Of a stretch of 41,818 nucleotides of DNA, positions 8,403 to 17,330 are shown in pieces. The translations under genes were made by a program, and so were the position numbers. Source of the stretch: CAMPJU01 sp046566095. GTDB taxonomy: Bacteria; Pseudomonadota; Gammaproteobacteria; Xanthomonadales; Xanthomonadaceae. The stretch lies in contig JBKHXI010000006.1 of assembly GCA_046566095.1 (NCBI GenBank), positions 1 to 41,818 of the forward strand. The letters are read 5' to 3'. Numbering within the stretch: the first letter of the stretch is position 1; every line of letters begins with the position of its first letter. Under the pieces are notes generated by a model. It ran no database searches, was not told the DNA's origin, and worked only from the letters and a program-made list of their open reading frames with translations.

Positions 8403-9272
8403 ATGAACCGCCACCTGGACCAGGTTCCGGACGTCGGCGAACTGCTGCGGATCATGGCGCGCCTGCGCGACCCGGACTGCGGCTGCCCCTGGGACCTGCA
8501 GCAGACCTTCGCCAGCATCGCGCCGTACACCATCGAGGAGGCCTACGAGGTCGCCGACGCGATCGACCGTGGCAACCTCGGCGACCTGAAGGACGAACTC
8601 GGCGACCTGCTGCTGCAGGTGGTGTTCCACGCGCGCATGGCCGAGGAGGCCGGCGCGTTCGGCTTCGGCGACGTGGTCGCGGCGATCCGCGACAAGATGC
8701 TGCGGCGCCACCCGCACGTGTTCGCCGGCGCCGCGGTCGAGGACGCCGAGGCCCAGACCCGCGCCTGGGAGGAGCACAAGCGCGCCGAGCGCGCCGCCGC
8801 CGGCGAGGCCGACGCTTCCGCGCTGGCCGGGATCCCGCGCGGCCTGCCGGAATGGCAGCGCGCGCTTAAGCTGCAGCGCAAGGCCGCGCGGGTCGGCTTC
8901 GACTGGCCCGGCCCGGAACCGGTGATCGCCAAGCTGCACGAGGAGATCGAGGAGGCGCGGGCGGAATTCGCCGCGCTCGCCGCCGCGCCGGACGACCCGC
9001 AGGCGCGCGCCGCCGTGGAGGAGGAAATCGGCGACCTGCTGTTCGTCTGCGCCAACCTGGCCCGGCACGCGCGGGTGGACCCGGGCGCCGCCCTGCGCCG
9101 CGCCAACCTCAAGTTCGAACGCCGCTTCCGGGCGATGGAGGCCCTGGCCGCGGCCGACGGGCACGCGCTTGCCGACCTGCCGCTGGAGGCGCAGGATCGC
9201 TACTGGGACCGCGCCAAGGCCGCGGAGAAGGGCGCCGCAGGCGCCACCGCCGGCGGCCCGGACGGCGGTTGA
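8403..9272 (+). CDS. mazG: Nucleoside triphosphate pyrophosphohydrolase MazG
   Basis: A 289-residue protein with two tandem MazG domains, the usual layout of the long MazG form. Domain 1 has CPWDLQQT, EEAYEVADAI and DELGDLLLQVVFHA; domain 2 has KLHEEIEEARAEF and EEEIGDLLFVCANLAR, with the metal-binding E/E/D pattern in both. The enzyme hydrolyses NTPs to NMP plus pyrophosphate and is tied to nucleotide-pool cleaning and ppGpp control in E. coli. ATG 8403 has no evident ribosome site. The C-terminal ~15 residues are Ala/Gly rich. Confidence 0.94.
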   Translation: MNRHLDQVPDVGELLRIMARLRDPDCGCPWDLQQTFASIAPYTIEEAYEVADAIDRGNLGDLKDELGDLLLQVVFHARMAEEAGAFGFGDVVAAIRDKMLRRHPHVFAGAAVEDAEAQTRAWEEHKRAERAAAGEADASALAGIPRGLPEWQRALKLQRKAARVGFDWPGPEPVIAKLHEEIEEARAEFAALAAAPDDPQARAAVEEEIGDLLFVCANLARHARVDPGAALRRANLKFERRFRAMEALAAADGHALADLPLEAQDRYWDRAKAAEKGAAGATAGGPDGG

Positions 9273-9293
9273 CGACCGCAGCGCGATGCAGCC

Positions 9294-9599
9294 ATGACCG
9301 AGCGCTTCTCCAGCTTCCGCCAGTTCTACCCGTACTACCTGGGCGAGCACCGCAACCGCGCCTGCCGGCGCCTGCACTTCGTCGGCAGCTGCCTGGCGCT
9401 CGCCTTCGTGGCGATGGCCGTGCTCGACCGCAACCCCTGGTGGCTGCCCGCCGCGCTGCTGGCCGGCTACGGCTTCGCCTGGGCCGGGCACTTCTTCTTC
9501 GAGAAGAACCGCCCGGCCACCTTCCGCCACCCGCTGTACTCCTTCCTCGGCGACTGGGCCATGTTCCGCGACATCCTCGCCGGCCGCATCCGCTTCTGA
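9294..9599 (+). CDS. DUF962/Mpo1-like small membrane protein
   Basis: A 101-residue protein with FRQFYPYYLGEHRNRACRRLHFVGS, two adjacent hydrophobic segments (about 28-47 and 49-66), then GHFFFEKNRPATFRHPLYS. This matches the short bacterial DUF962 family. Its yeast relative Mpo1 is an iron-dependent dioxygenase in the alpha-oxidation of 2-hydroxy fatty acids; the spaced histidines (HR, LHFVG, GHFFFEKN, RHPL) are the likely metal ligands. The bacterial role is not established. It follows mazG by 21 bp and is probably the last gene of that unit. Confidence 0.8.
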   Translation: MTERFSSFRQFYPYYLGEHRNRACRRLHFVGSCLALAFVAMAVLDRNPWWLPAALLAGYGFAWAGHFFFEKNRPATFRHPLYSFLGDWAMFRDILAGRIRF

Positions 9600-9602
9600 C
9601 GT

Positions 9603-9631
9603 CTCCCTTCGGGAGCCAATAGGAGTTTTTT
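9603..9631 (+). terminator. Probable rho-independent terminator after the DUF962 gene
   Basis: A small CTCCC-TTC-GGGAG hairpin followed by CCAATAGGAG and six T (9626-9631). The T-tract stands out in this GC-rich DNA, but the stem is short. It ends the plus-strand nudE-to-DUF962 unit just before the convergent ybbP gene. Confidence 0.45.
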
Positions 9632-9640
9632 GACCTGGCA

Positions 9641-9704
9641 GTCATCCTGAGCGAAGCGAAGGATCTGCTTTGCAAGGCAGATTCCTCACTGCGTTCGGAA
9701 TGAC
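9641..9704. repeat. Palindromic repeat family A, complete unit
   Basis: An imperfect inverted repeat of ~28 bp arms: GTCATCCTGAGCGAAGCGAA at the left, and a right arm whose reverse complement reads GTCATTCCGAACGCAGTGAG, around a short TTTGCAA-type loop. It lies in the 121-bp gap between two convergent genes. The same family appears at 8316 and 23627. Confidence 0.8.
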
Positions 9705-9720
9705 ACTGGGGCGATAGTCG

Positions 9721-12210
9721 TCAGATCGCCCGCAAGGCCTGCGCCGGCGGCACCCGCACGATCCGGCGCGTGCCCCACCAGCCACCGGCGATGGCCACCA
9801 GCACGCCTCCGGCCGCGCCCGCCAGCAGCGCCGGCCACGGCAGCGCCGGCGGCAGCTCGAACACCCGCACCGCCACCAGCCAGCCGGTCCCGGCCGCCCC
9901 CAGCACCGCCAGCAGCGCGGCCACCCCGCCCAGCGCCGCGAACTCCACCAGCACCGCCGAGCGCAGCTGCGCCCGCCGCGCTCCCAGCGTGCGCAGCACC
10001 GCCGCCTCCTGCCTGCGCTCGCCCGCGGTCGCCTGCAGCGCCGCCAGCAGCACCAGCACACCGGCGGCCAGGCTGAAGCCCAGCACCAGCTGCACCGCCT
10101 CGGCGACCCGCGCGATCACCTCGCGTACCCGGTCGAGCACCGCCTCGATGTCCAGCAGCGACACGTTCGGATGCGCCCGCGTCACCGCCGCCAGTTCGCC
10201 GGCGCGGCCCGCCGGCAGGTGGAAGCTGGTGACCAGGCTGTAGTCGCCGTCGCTGCCGGCCAGCGCGGCCGGATTCAGCATCACGAAGAAGTTGACCCGG
10301 AAACTGTCCCAGTCGGCCTCGCGCAGGCTGGTGATGGTGGCGGTGTACTGCCGCGAGCCGATCTCCAGGGTCAGCCTGTCGCCCAGCCCGAGGCCGAAGC
10401 GGCCGGCCCATTCGCTTTCCACCGACAGCTGCGCGGTGGTGTCGTCCGGTGCCCAGAACGCGCCGGCGACCAGCCGGTTGGCCGGCGGGAAGTCGCGGCG
10501 CCAGGTGAAGTTGATCGGGCGCTGCAGCCGCTCGGCGCGTTCCGGATCCTGGAAATCGATCCGCTCCGGCGCGCGCCCGTTGATCGCCACCAGCCGGCCG
10601 CTGGCGAACGGCTCCAGTTCGACCCGCGCCACGCCCAGCCCGCGCAGCATCGCCGACACGCTTTCGCGCTGGTCCGGCTGCACGTTGAGCAGGAAGAAAT
10701 TGGGCGTGTCCGGCGGCAGCTGCGCGCGCCATTGCTGCAGCAGCGCCGGCCCCACCGCCGCCAGCAGCAGCAGCGCGCACAGCGACAGCGACAGCCCGAC
10801 CAGCTGCACCACGCTCAGCCCCCGCCGTCGCGCCAGCGCCGCCAGCCCCAGCCGCCACGGCCCGCGCAACCGGCCCTGCAGCCGGCGCAGGCCCGCCAGC
10901 AGCCCGTGGCCGGCCAGCGCCGCCGCCGCGGCCAGCGCCGCCAGCCCGCCCAGCACGTAGCCGGCCAGCCGCAGGTCGCGGGTGGCGACCACGACCAGCG
11001 CGATCGCCGCCGCCAGCGCCGCCGCGTACACCAGCAGCGGCAGCGCCGGGGTCGCGCCGAGGCTGCGGTTGAGCACCCGCACCGGCGGCACCGCGCGCAG
11101 CCGCAGCAGCGGCGGCAGGCCGAAGCCGAACAGCAGCAGCGCGCCGATCCCCACCCCGGCCAGCGCCGGGGCCGCCTGCGGCAGCGGCAGGCGGCCGGGC
11201 AGCAGGCTGCCCAGCGCCGCCACCAGGGCCTGCTGCGCCAGCAGGCCCAGGGCCACCCCGAGCAGGGCCGCCGGGATCGCCAGCAGCACCAGCTGCAGCG
11301 CCAGCGCGCCCAGCACCGACGATTGCCGCGCTCCCAAGCAGCGCAGGATCGCCACCGTGTCCACCCGCATCAGCGCGAAGCGGTTCGCGGCCAGCGCCGT
11401 AGCCACGCCGGCCAGCAGCACCGCCAGCAGCGCGGCCAGCGCCAGGAACTGGCGGGCCCGGTCGAAGGCCCGGCGCAGCTGCTGCTCGGCATCGTCGATC
11501 GAGACCAGGCGCAGGCCGTCGAGCCGCGGTTCCAGCCAGTCGCGCATGCCGGCGACCGCACCCGCCGCGCCAGCGAACATCAACCGATGGGACACCCGGC
11601 TGCCGGGCGCGAGCAGGCCGGCGGCCTCCACGTCCGCCAGGTTCACCAGCAGCCGCGGCGCCAGCTGCACCAGGCCGCCGCCGGCGTCGGGCTCGGCGTG
11701 CAGGCGGCGGGCGATGCGCAGGCGGCCGTCGCCGAACTCCACGCTGTCGCCCGGGCGCAGGCCGAGCGCGTCGAGCAGGCGCGCATCGGCATAGGCCTCG
11801 CCGGGGCGCGGCGGCGGGGAGGCTTCCGGGGCCAGCCCGGCCAGGTCGGCGGTGGTCTCCAGCGCGCCGCGCAGCGGGTAGGCGCCGTCGACCGCCTTGA
11901 TCTCGGCCAGCTCGCTGCGCTCGCCGGCGAACAGCACGCTGGGGAAGGACACGATCCGCGCCGTGCGCAGCCCGCGCCGCGCCGCTTCCTCGGCGAAGGC
12001 CTGCGGCGGCGCCTGCCGGCCGGATACGCCGAGGTCGCCGCCGATCAGTTCGGCGCCGCTGCGGGCAAGCGCCAGTTCGACCCGGTCGACCAGGGTGCCG
12101 ACCGCGGTCATCACCGCCACGCCGAGCACCAGCGCGGCGGCGACGGTGAGCAGCTCGCCGCCGCGCAGTTCGCGGCGCAGCGAGCGCCTGGCGAAGGGCA
12201 GGACCTTCAT
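9721..12210 (-). CDS. ybbP: ABC transporter permease, YbbP/FtsX-like (MacB-type fold)
   Basis: An 829-residue inner-membrane protein with the doubled FtsX-like layout of the YbbP/DUF214 group. It has an N-terminal membrane anchor (LLTVAAALVLGVAVMTAVGT), a large periplasmic part, then membrane blocks near residues 250-400, 410-510 and 700-825, ending with the permease motif PPAQALRAI. ATG 12210 overlaps the ybbA stop by 4 bp (ATGA). In E. coli ybbA-ybbP likewise sit divergent from tesA. I infer a MacB-like (type VII) mechanochemical exporter that works on a hydrophobic substrate at the periplasmic face, perhaps together with TesA. Confidence 0.9.
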   Translation of the reverse strand: MKVLPFARRSLRRELRGGELLTVAAALVLGVAVMTAVGTLVDRVELALARSGAELIGGDLGVSGRQAPPQAFAEEAARRGLRTARIVSFPSVLFAGERSELAEIKAVDGAYPLRGALETTADLAGLAPEASPPPRPGEAYADARLLDALGLRPGDSVEFGDGRLRIARRLHAEPDAGGGLVQLAPRLLVNLADVEAAGLLAPGSRVSHRLMFAGAAGAVAGMRDWLEPRLDGLRLVSIDDAEQQLRRAFDRARQFLALAALLAVLLAGVATALAANRFALMRVDTVAILRCLGARQSSVLGALALQLVLLAIPAALLGVALGLLAQQALVAALGSLLPGRLPLPQAAPALAGVGIGALLLFGFGLPPLLRLRAVPPVRVLNRSLGATPALPLLVYAAALAAAIALVVVATRDLRLAGYVLGGLAALAAAAALAGHGLLAGLRRLQGRLRGPWRLGLAALARRRGLSVVQLVGLSLSLCALLLLAAVGPALLQQWRAQLPPDTPNFFLLNVQPDQRESVSAMLRGLGVARVELEPFASGRLVAINGRAPERIDFQDPERAERLQRPINFTWRRDFPPANRLVAGAFWAPDDTTAQLSVESEWAGRFGLGLGDRLTLEIGSRQYTATITSLREADWDSFRVNFFVMLNPAALAGSDGDYSLVTSFHLPAGRAGELAAVTRAHPNVSLLDIEAVLDRVREVIARVAEAVQLVLGFSLAAGVLVLLAALQATAGERRQEAAVLRTLGARRAQLRSAVLVEFAALGGVAALLAVLGAAGTGWLVAVRVFELPPALPWPALLAGAAGGVLVAIAGGWWGTRRIVRVPPAQALRAI

Positions 12211-12995
12211 GCGGCGCCGGCCCCGGCGATCTCGTCGGGCGGCGCTTCGGCCAGCCGGCCGCCGTCGAGCACCAGCACCCGCCCGCAGCGCCGCGCCAGC
12301 GACAGGTCGTGGCTGACCAGCACCAGGGTGGTGCCGTGTTCGCGGTTGAGCCGGAACAGCAGGTCGCCGACCTGGCGGCCGGTGGCCTGGTCGAGGTTGC
12401 CGGTGGGCTCGTCGGCGAACAGGATCCTCGGCCGGGTCACGAACGCGCGCGCGATCGCCACCCGCTGCTGCTCGCCGCCGGACATCTGCCGCGGGTGGTG
12501 GTGGCTGCGCGGGGTCAGCCCGACCAGCGCCAGCACCTCGGCCACGCGCGCGCGGTCCTGCGCATCGCCGCCGCCGCCGGCCAGTTCCAGCGGCAGCGCC
12601 ACGTTCTCTTCGGCGGTCAGCGCCGGCAGCAGGTGGAAGCTCTGGAACACGAAGCCGACATGGGCGGCGCGCAGCGCCGCGCGCGCCTCCTCGTCGAGCG
12701 CCGACAGCGCCCGGCCGGCCAGCACCACCTCGCCGCGGGTCGGCAGGTCCAGCCCCGCCAGCAGGCCGAGCAGGGTGGTCTTGCCCGAACCCGAGGCGCC
12801 GACGATGGCGACCGACTCGCCGCGGTTCACCGCCAGTTCGACGCCGTCCAGTATCGTGATGCTGCCGTCGGGCCCGGCCACCGACTTGCCCAGGCCGCGG
12901 GCCCGGATCTCGGCCTGTCCCGACCCCGTCGTCCCGTCCCCGAACCGATCCCCGAACCCGTCCCCGTCCATGTCCGTGCTGCTGCGCTCGTTCAT
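12207..12995 (-). CDS. ybbA: ABC transporter ATP-binding protein YbbA
   Basis: A 262-residue ATPase of the LolD/MacB-type family. Walker A is VGASGSGKTT, the signature is MSGGEQQRVAIARA, Walker B is ILFADEPTGNLD, with the H-loop in LVSHDLSLA. ATG 12995 is favoured because a perfect AGGAGG lies six bases upstream of it (13002-13007 on the complement). An ATG at 12971 is the alternative. With the 12995 start, the first 26 bp overlap the divergent tesA gene. Residues ~9-25 are a Gly/Asp-rich stretch encoded by a G-tract array, absent from the core ATPase fold. Confidence 0.9.
   Translation of the reverse strand: MNERSSTDMDGDGFGDRFGDGTTGSGQAEIRARGLGKSVAGPDGSITILDGVELAVNRGESVAIVGASGSGKTTLLGLLAGLDLPTRGEVVLAGRALSALDEEARAALRAAHVGFVFQSFHLLPALTAEENVALPLELAGGGGDAQDRARVAEVLALVGLTPRSHHHPRQMSGGEQQRVAIARAFVTRPRILFADEPTGNLDQATGRQVGDLLFRLNREHGTTLVLVSHDLSLARRCGRVLVLDGGRLAEAPPDEIAGAGAA
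12919..12965 (-). promoter_or_regulatory. Seven-tract G-rich block, possible G-quadruplex at the ybbA message start
   Basis: On the minus strand there are seven runs of 3-4 G within 47 bases, with loops of 2, 3, 8, 2, 5 and 2 bases. This exceeds the four runs needed for a G-quadruplex. It lies 30-77 bases inside the ybbA coding strand and just upstream of the tesA start. Folding and any regulatory role are inference. Confidence 0.4.
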
Positions 12996-13584
12996 CCTGT
13001 TCCTCCTGCTGTGCGGCAGCGCGCTGGCGCGGCCGGTGCTGGTGCTGGGCGACAGCCTCAGCGCCGAACATAACCTGCCGCGCGGCAGCGGCTGGGTGGC
13101 ATTGCTCGAGGATCGCCTGCAACGCGAGTTCGACCAACCGCCGGAAGTCGTGAATGCCAGCATCAGCGGCGAGACCAGTGCCGGGGCCCTGCGCCGGCTG
13201 CCGGCGCTGCTGGCCGAACACCGCCCGGGCGTGGTGGTGGTCGGGCTCGGCGGCAACGACGGCCTGCGCGGCCTGCCGCCGGCGCAGCTGCGCGACAACC
13301 TCGGCCGGATCGTGACCCTGTCGCGGGCGGCGGGCGCGCGGGTGCTGCTGCTGGGCATCGACCTGCCGCCCAACTACGGGGCCGCCTACCGCAGGCGCTT
13401 CACCGCCGTGTACCACGACCTGGCGCGCGAACACGGCGTGGCCCTGCTGCCGTTCCTGCTCGAGGGCGTGGCGCTGGCGCCCGGCCTGATGCAGGCCGAC
13501 GGCGTGCATCCGACCGCCGCCGCGCAGCGGCGGCTGCTCGAGAACGTCTGGCCGAAGCTGCAGCCGCTGCTGGCCCGGCCCTGA
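12970..13584 (+). CDS. tesA: Periplasmic multifunctional acyl-CoA thioesterase I / lysophospholipase TesA
   Basis: A 204-residue SGNH (GDSL) hydrolase, close to the 208 of E. coli TesA. A signal peptide (MSVLLRSFILFLLLCGSALA) precedes the mature start RPVLVLGDSLS. The four blocks are intact: Ser29 in GDSLS, Gly in SGET, Asn in GGNDG, and Asp177/His180 in DGVHP. It hydrolyses acyl thioesters and lysophospholipids in the periplasm. No ribosome site is visible before ATG 12970; the GTG two codons downstream is an alternative. The gene is divergent from, and overlaps, ybbA. Confidence 0.94.
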   Translation: MSVLLRSFILFLLLCGSALARPVLVLGDSLSAEHNLPRGSGWVALLEDRLQREFDQPPEVVNASISGETSAGALRRLPALLAEHRPGVVVVGLGGNDGLRGLPPAQLRDNLGRIVTLSRAAGARVLLLGIDLPPNYGAAYRRRFTAVYHDLAREHGVALLPFLLEGVALAPGLMQADGVHPTAAAQRRLLENVWPKLQPLLARP

Positions 13585-13616
13585 GCCCCTCCCCTTCGGC
13601 TGAACGCCGCCTGACC

Positions 13617-13633
13617 GGCGCCTGAACGGCGCC
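13617..13633 (+). terminator. Small hairpin downstream of tesA
   Basis: GGCGCC-TGAAC-GGCGCC, a perfect 6-bp inverted repeat 33 bp after the tesA stop, followed by CTGCTCTT rather than a true T-tract. Weak terminator candidate. Confidence 0.25.
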
Positions 13634-13669
13634 CTGCTCTTCACGACCCCTGCACCCCGGTCCCGTCAG

Positions 13670-13728
13670 CCTTTCACAAAGCTGAAGAATCGGGACACGA
13701 TCGTGAACCTCGAAACCAACCTTTCACA
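13670..13728 (+). promoter_or_regulatory. CCTTTCACA direct repeats upstream of the response regulator
   Basis: CCTTTCACA occurs at 13670-13678 and again at 13720-13728, exactly 50 bp apart, or about five helical turns. The second copy is 19 bp before the regulator's ATG. Such same-face direct repeats suit an OmpR-type regulator binding its own promoter, but this is inference from spacing alone. Confidence 0.35.
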
Positions 13729-13747
13729 TCGACAGCAGGGAGCCAAC

Positions 13748-14461
13748 ATGCGCAGCGCACAGGAGCCCGCGGGGCTGGTCCTCATCGTGGAGGACAACCG
13801 CAACATCTCGGAAATGGTCGGCGAGTACCTGGAAGGCCGCGGCTTCGAGGTCGATTTCGCCTCCGACGGCCTGGACGGCTACCGGCTGGCCGCCGAGAAC
13901 AGCTACGACGTGATCGTCCTGGACCTGATGCTGCCGCGGCTGGACGGCATCGAGGTCTGCAAGCGCCTGCGCGAGGAGGCCCGCAAGTCCACCCCGGTGC
14001 TGATGCTCACCGCCCGCGACACCCTCGACGAGAAGCTCACCGGCCTGTCCGCCGGCGCCGACGACTACCTGACCAAGCCGTTCGCGATCCAGGAACTGGA
14101 AGCGCGGCTGCGCGCCCTGATCCGCCGCGAGCGCCGCCAGGTCGGCGCCGAGGTGCTCAAGGTCGCCGACCTGGTGCTCGACCCGGCCAGCCTGCGCGCC
14201 ACCCGCGGCGGCACCGAGCTGCAGCTCTCGCCGATCGGCCTGAAGCTGCTGACCATCCTGATGCGCGAATCGCCGCGGGTGGTGAGCCGGCAGGAGATCG
14301 AGCGCGAGATCTGGGGCAACAGCCTGCCCGACTCCGACACCCTGCGCAGCCACCTGTACAACCTGCGCAAGACCATCGACAAGCCCTTCGACAAGCCGCT
14401 GCTGCATACCGTGCAGAGCGCCGGCTACCGGATCGCCGACATCGAGCAGCCGCCCAGCTGA
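13748..14461 (+). CDS. OmpR-family response regulator
   Basis: A 237-residue two-domain regulator. The receiver has the acidic pair EDN, phospho-acceptor Asp59 in VLDLMLPRLDG, Thr in LTARD and Lys in LTKPF. The C-terminal winged helix (about 140-232) has LSPIGLKLLTILMRE and the recognition-region SDTLRSHLYNLRKTID. I prefer ATG 13748, which has AGGGAG six bases upstream, over the GTG at 13703. The stop overlaps the kinase start by one base (TGATG). The stimulus cannot be named from sequence. Confidence 0.92.
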   Translation: MRSAQEPAGLVLIVEDNRNISEMVGEYLEGRGFEVDFASDGLDGYRLAAENSYDVIVLDLMLPRLDGIEVCKRLREEARKSTPVLMLTARDTLDEKLTGLSAGADDYLTKPFAIQELEARLRALIRRERRQVGAEVLKVADLVLDPASLRATRGGTELQLSPIGLKLLTILMRESPRVVSRQEIEREIWGNSLPDSDTLRSHLYNLRKTIDKPFDKPLLHTVQSAGYRIADIEQPPS

Positions 14462-15741
14462 TGACCGAGGCCCTGCCGCGCCGGATCAAGCTCGCCTTCA
14501 TCTTCCAGGTCGCGATCGCCAGCCTGCTGATCGTGGCCGGCGCCTTCGTGGTCACCGCGCTGGTGGCCGACGAGGTCGTCGAGCAGGCGCTGGAGGAGGA
14601 GGCCGCCCACTTCTGGAAGCAGCGCGCCGCCGACCCGGCGTACCCGCTGCCGCAGTCGCTGGTCCGGCGCGGCTATCTGGTGGCGCCGGGCGGCTCGGCC
14701 AGCGCCGTGCCGCCGGTGCTGCGCACCCTGGAACCGGGGATCCACGAACTGCCGCGCCAGGGCGTGGTGGCGCTGGTCCAGGACGGGCCGGAAGGCCGGC
14801 TCTACCTGACCTACCCGAAGGCGCGGATCCAGCGCATGGGCGCGATGATGACCGCCGGGCCGATCCTGCTGGCGCTGCTGGCGGTGTTCTTCAGCGCCTG
14901 GCTGACCTACCGCCTGGCCAAGCGCCTGCTCGCGCCGATGGGCTGGCTGGCGGGCGAGGTCCGCACCTGGGATCCGCGCAACCCCGACCTGAGCACCCTG
15001 GCGGCCGACCGGCTGCCACCGGACGCCGACATCGAGACCCGGCAGCTGGCCGGTGCGCTGTACCAGATGGGCGAACGCACCCGCGCGTTCGTGGCCCGCG
15101 AGCGCGACTTCACCCGCGACGCCAGCCACGAGCTGCGCACCCCGCTGACCGTGATCCGGGTCGCCAGCGACCTGCTGCTGGGCGATCCCGACCTGCCGGC
15201 GCGGGCGCAGCGCTCGCTGCAGCGGATCCAGCGCGCCGGCCGCGACATGGAGGCGGTGATCGACGCCTTCCTGATCCTGGCCCGCGAGGCCGACATCGGC
15301 CAGCAGGCCGAGGACTTCCGCGTGCTCGACGTCGTCCACGAGGAGATCGAGAAGGTGCGCGGCTCCAACGAATGCAAGTCCAAGGCCGATCGCGTGGAGA
15401 TCGCCGTGGTCGAGGAGGCGGACCCGCACCTGCATGCCCCGCCGCGGGTGCTCGGGCTGATGCTCGGCAACCTGCTCAGCAACGCCTGCACCTTCACCGA
15501 CCAGGGCCGGATCGAGGTGCGGGTGCTGCGCGACCGGCTGGAGGTCCGCGATACCGGCATCGGCATGAGCGCCGAGACCCTGGAGCGGGTGTTCGACCCG
15601 TTCTACCGCGCCGAGCAGGACGCGGTCGGCAAGGGCATGGGCCTGTCGATCGTGCGCCGGCTCGGCGAACGCTTCGGCTGGCCGGTGCAGATCGACAGCG
15701 CACCGGGCGCCGGCACCACGGCGACGATCCGCTTCGCCTGA
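14461..15741 (+). CDS. Membrane sensor histidine kinase, partner of the adjacent OmpR-type regulator
   Basis: A 426-residue kinase. Membrane segments lie at about 11-36 and 125-152, enclosing a short periplasmic sensor of ~90 residues (EEEAAHFWKQRAADPAYPLP at its start) with no cysteine. A HAMP-like linker leads to the dimerisation helix with His223 in RDASHELRTPLTVI. The ATPase domain has the N box LMLGNLLSNACTF, G1 RDTGIGM, F box FDPFYRA and G2 GKGMGLSIV. All catalytic boxes are intact. It is translationally coupled to the regulator gene. Confidence 0.92.
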   Translation: MTEALPRRIKLAFIFQVAIASLLIVAGAFVVTALVADEVVEQALEEEAAHFWKQRAADPAYPLPQSLVRRGYLVAPGGSASAVPPVLRTLEPGIHELPRQGVVALVQDGPEGRLYLTYPKARIQRMGAMMTAGPILLALLAVFFSAWLTYRLAKRLLAPMGWLAGEVRTWDPRNPDLSTLAADRLPPDADIETRQLAGALYQMGERTRAFVARERDFTRDASHELRTPLTVIRVASDLLLGDPDLPARAQRSLQRIQRAGRDMEAVIDAFLILAREADIGQQAEDFRVLDVVHEEIEKVRGSNECKSKADRVEIAVVEEADPHLHAPPRVLGLMLGNLLSNACTFTDQGRIEVRVLRDRLEVRDTGIGMSAETLERVFDPFYRAEQDAVGKGMGLSIVRRLGERFGWPVQIDSAPGAGTTATIRFA

Positions 15742-15775
15742 GCGGTCCTGCGAAGCCTGCGCCAGGACATCGCCG

Positions 15776-15802
15776 GAAAAAGGCGGCCCCGAAGGGCCGC
15801 CT
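15776..15802 (-). terminator. Rho-independent terminator of the subtilase gene
   Basis: AGGCGGCCC-CGAA-GGGCCGCCT is a perfect 9-bp stem with a tetraloop. On the minus strand it is followed by a run of five T, and it lies ten bases after the protease stop. On the plus strand it has no T-tract, so it should mainly end the protease transcript, though it may also act as a brake on the kinase transcript. Confidence 0.85.
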
Positions 15803-15811
15803 GGAAGGATT

Positions 15812-16999
<1,188 letters not shown>

Positions 17000-17330
17000 T
17001 CGATGAAATCCCCACGAAGAATGTTGCGATGCTCCGCTGCCTCGGCTGCGGAGGGCTCCTTGCCCCACCCGCCCCCGCAATACGACCGTCGTGGTCGGGG
17101 GTGGCGGCGCGAGCGTCGGGAGCGTCCCGTTCAGCTGTCAACAGTAGTGGCCCGCATCTTGCATGCCCGGGCGCCTGGAACTGCCGCGAGCCCCGATTCC
17201 GCGGGTTCAGGGACTTCCGGACCCTGTCCGGTTGCTGCACTGCATCGCGTTTTTGCGCCGACGGCCTGGGGGGCGGCGGAGCGGCGGCGGGCGCGGTAAG
17301 CTCGACCTCCACCCCCGCCCGTTCCGACCC
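17000..17330. other. Divergent intergenic region
   Basis: 331 bp between the protease and isoaspartyl peptidase starts. It must hold both promoters, but I see no convincing -35/-10 pair. It has a somewhat lower-GC patch near 17130-17160 (GCTGTCAACAGTAGTGG) and a GTTTTTG near 17250. No RNA gene or repeat was recognised. Confidence 0.4.

Noticed and set aside
8287..8406. Short open frame starting on the cysQ stop (TGATG)
   Set aside because: It is made largely of the family A palindromic repeat and has no ribosome site; it also overlaps the mazG start.
10171..12969. Long plus-strand open frame running into tesA
   Set aside because: The frame upstream of ATG 12970 is opposite the ybbP and ybbA genes and reads as Gln/Arg/Ala-rich shadow sequence; TesA begins with a proper signal peptide at 12970.
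13703..13747. GTG 13703 as start of the response regulator
   Set aside because: The ATG at 13748 has AGGGAG at good spacing and begins next to the conserved receiver sequence; the extra 15 residues cover the probable regulatory boxes.
15776..15802. Terminator of the histidine kinase gene on the plus strand
   Set aside because: The T-run is only on the minus-strand side, so the element is assigned to the protease gene.
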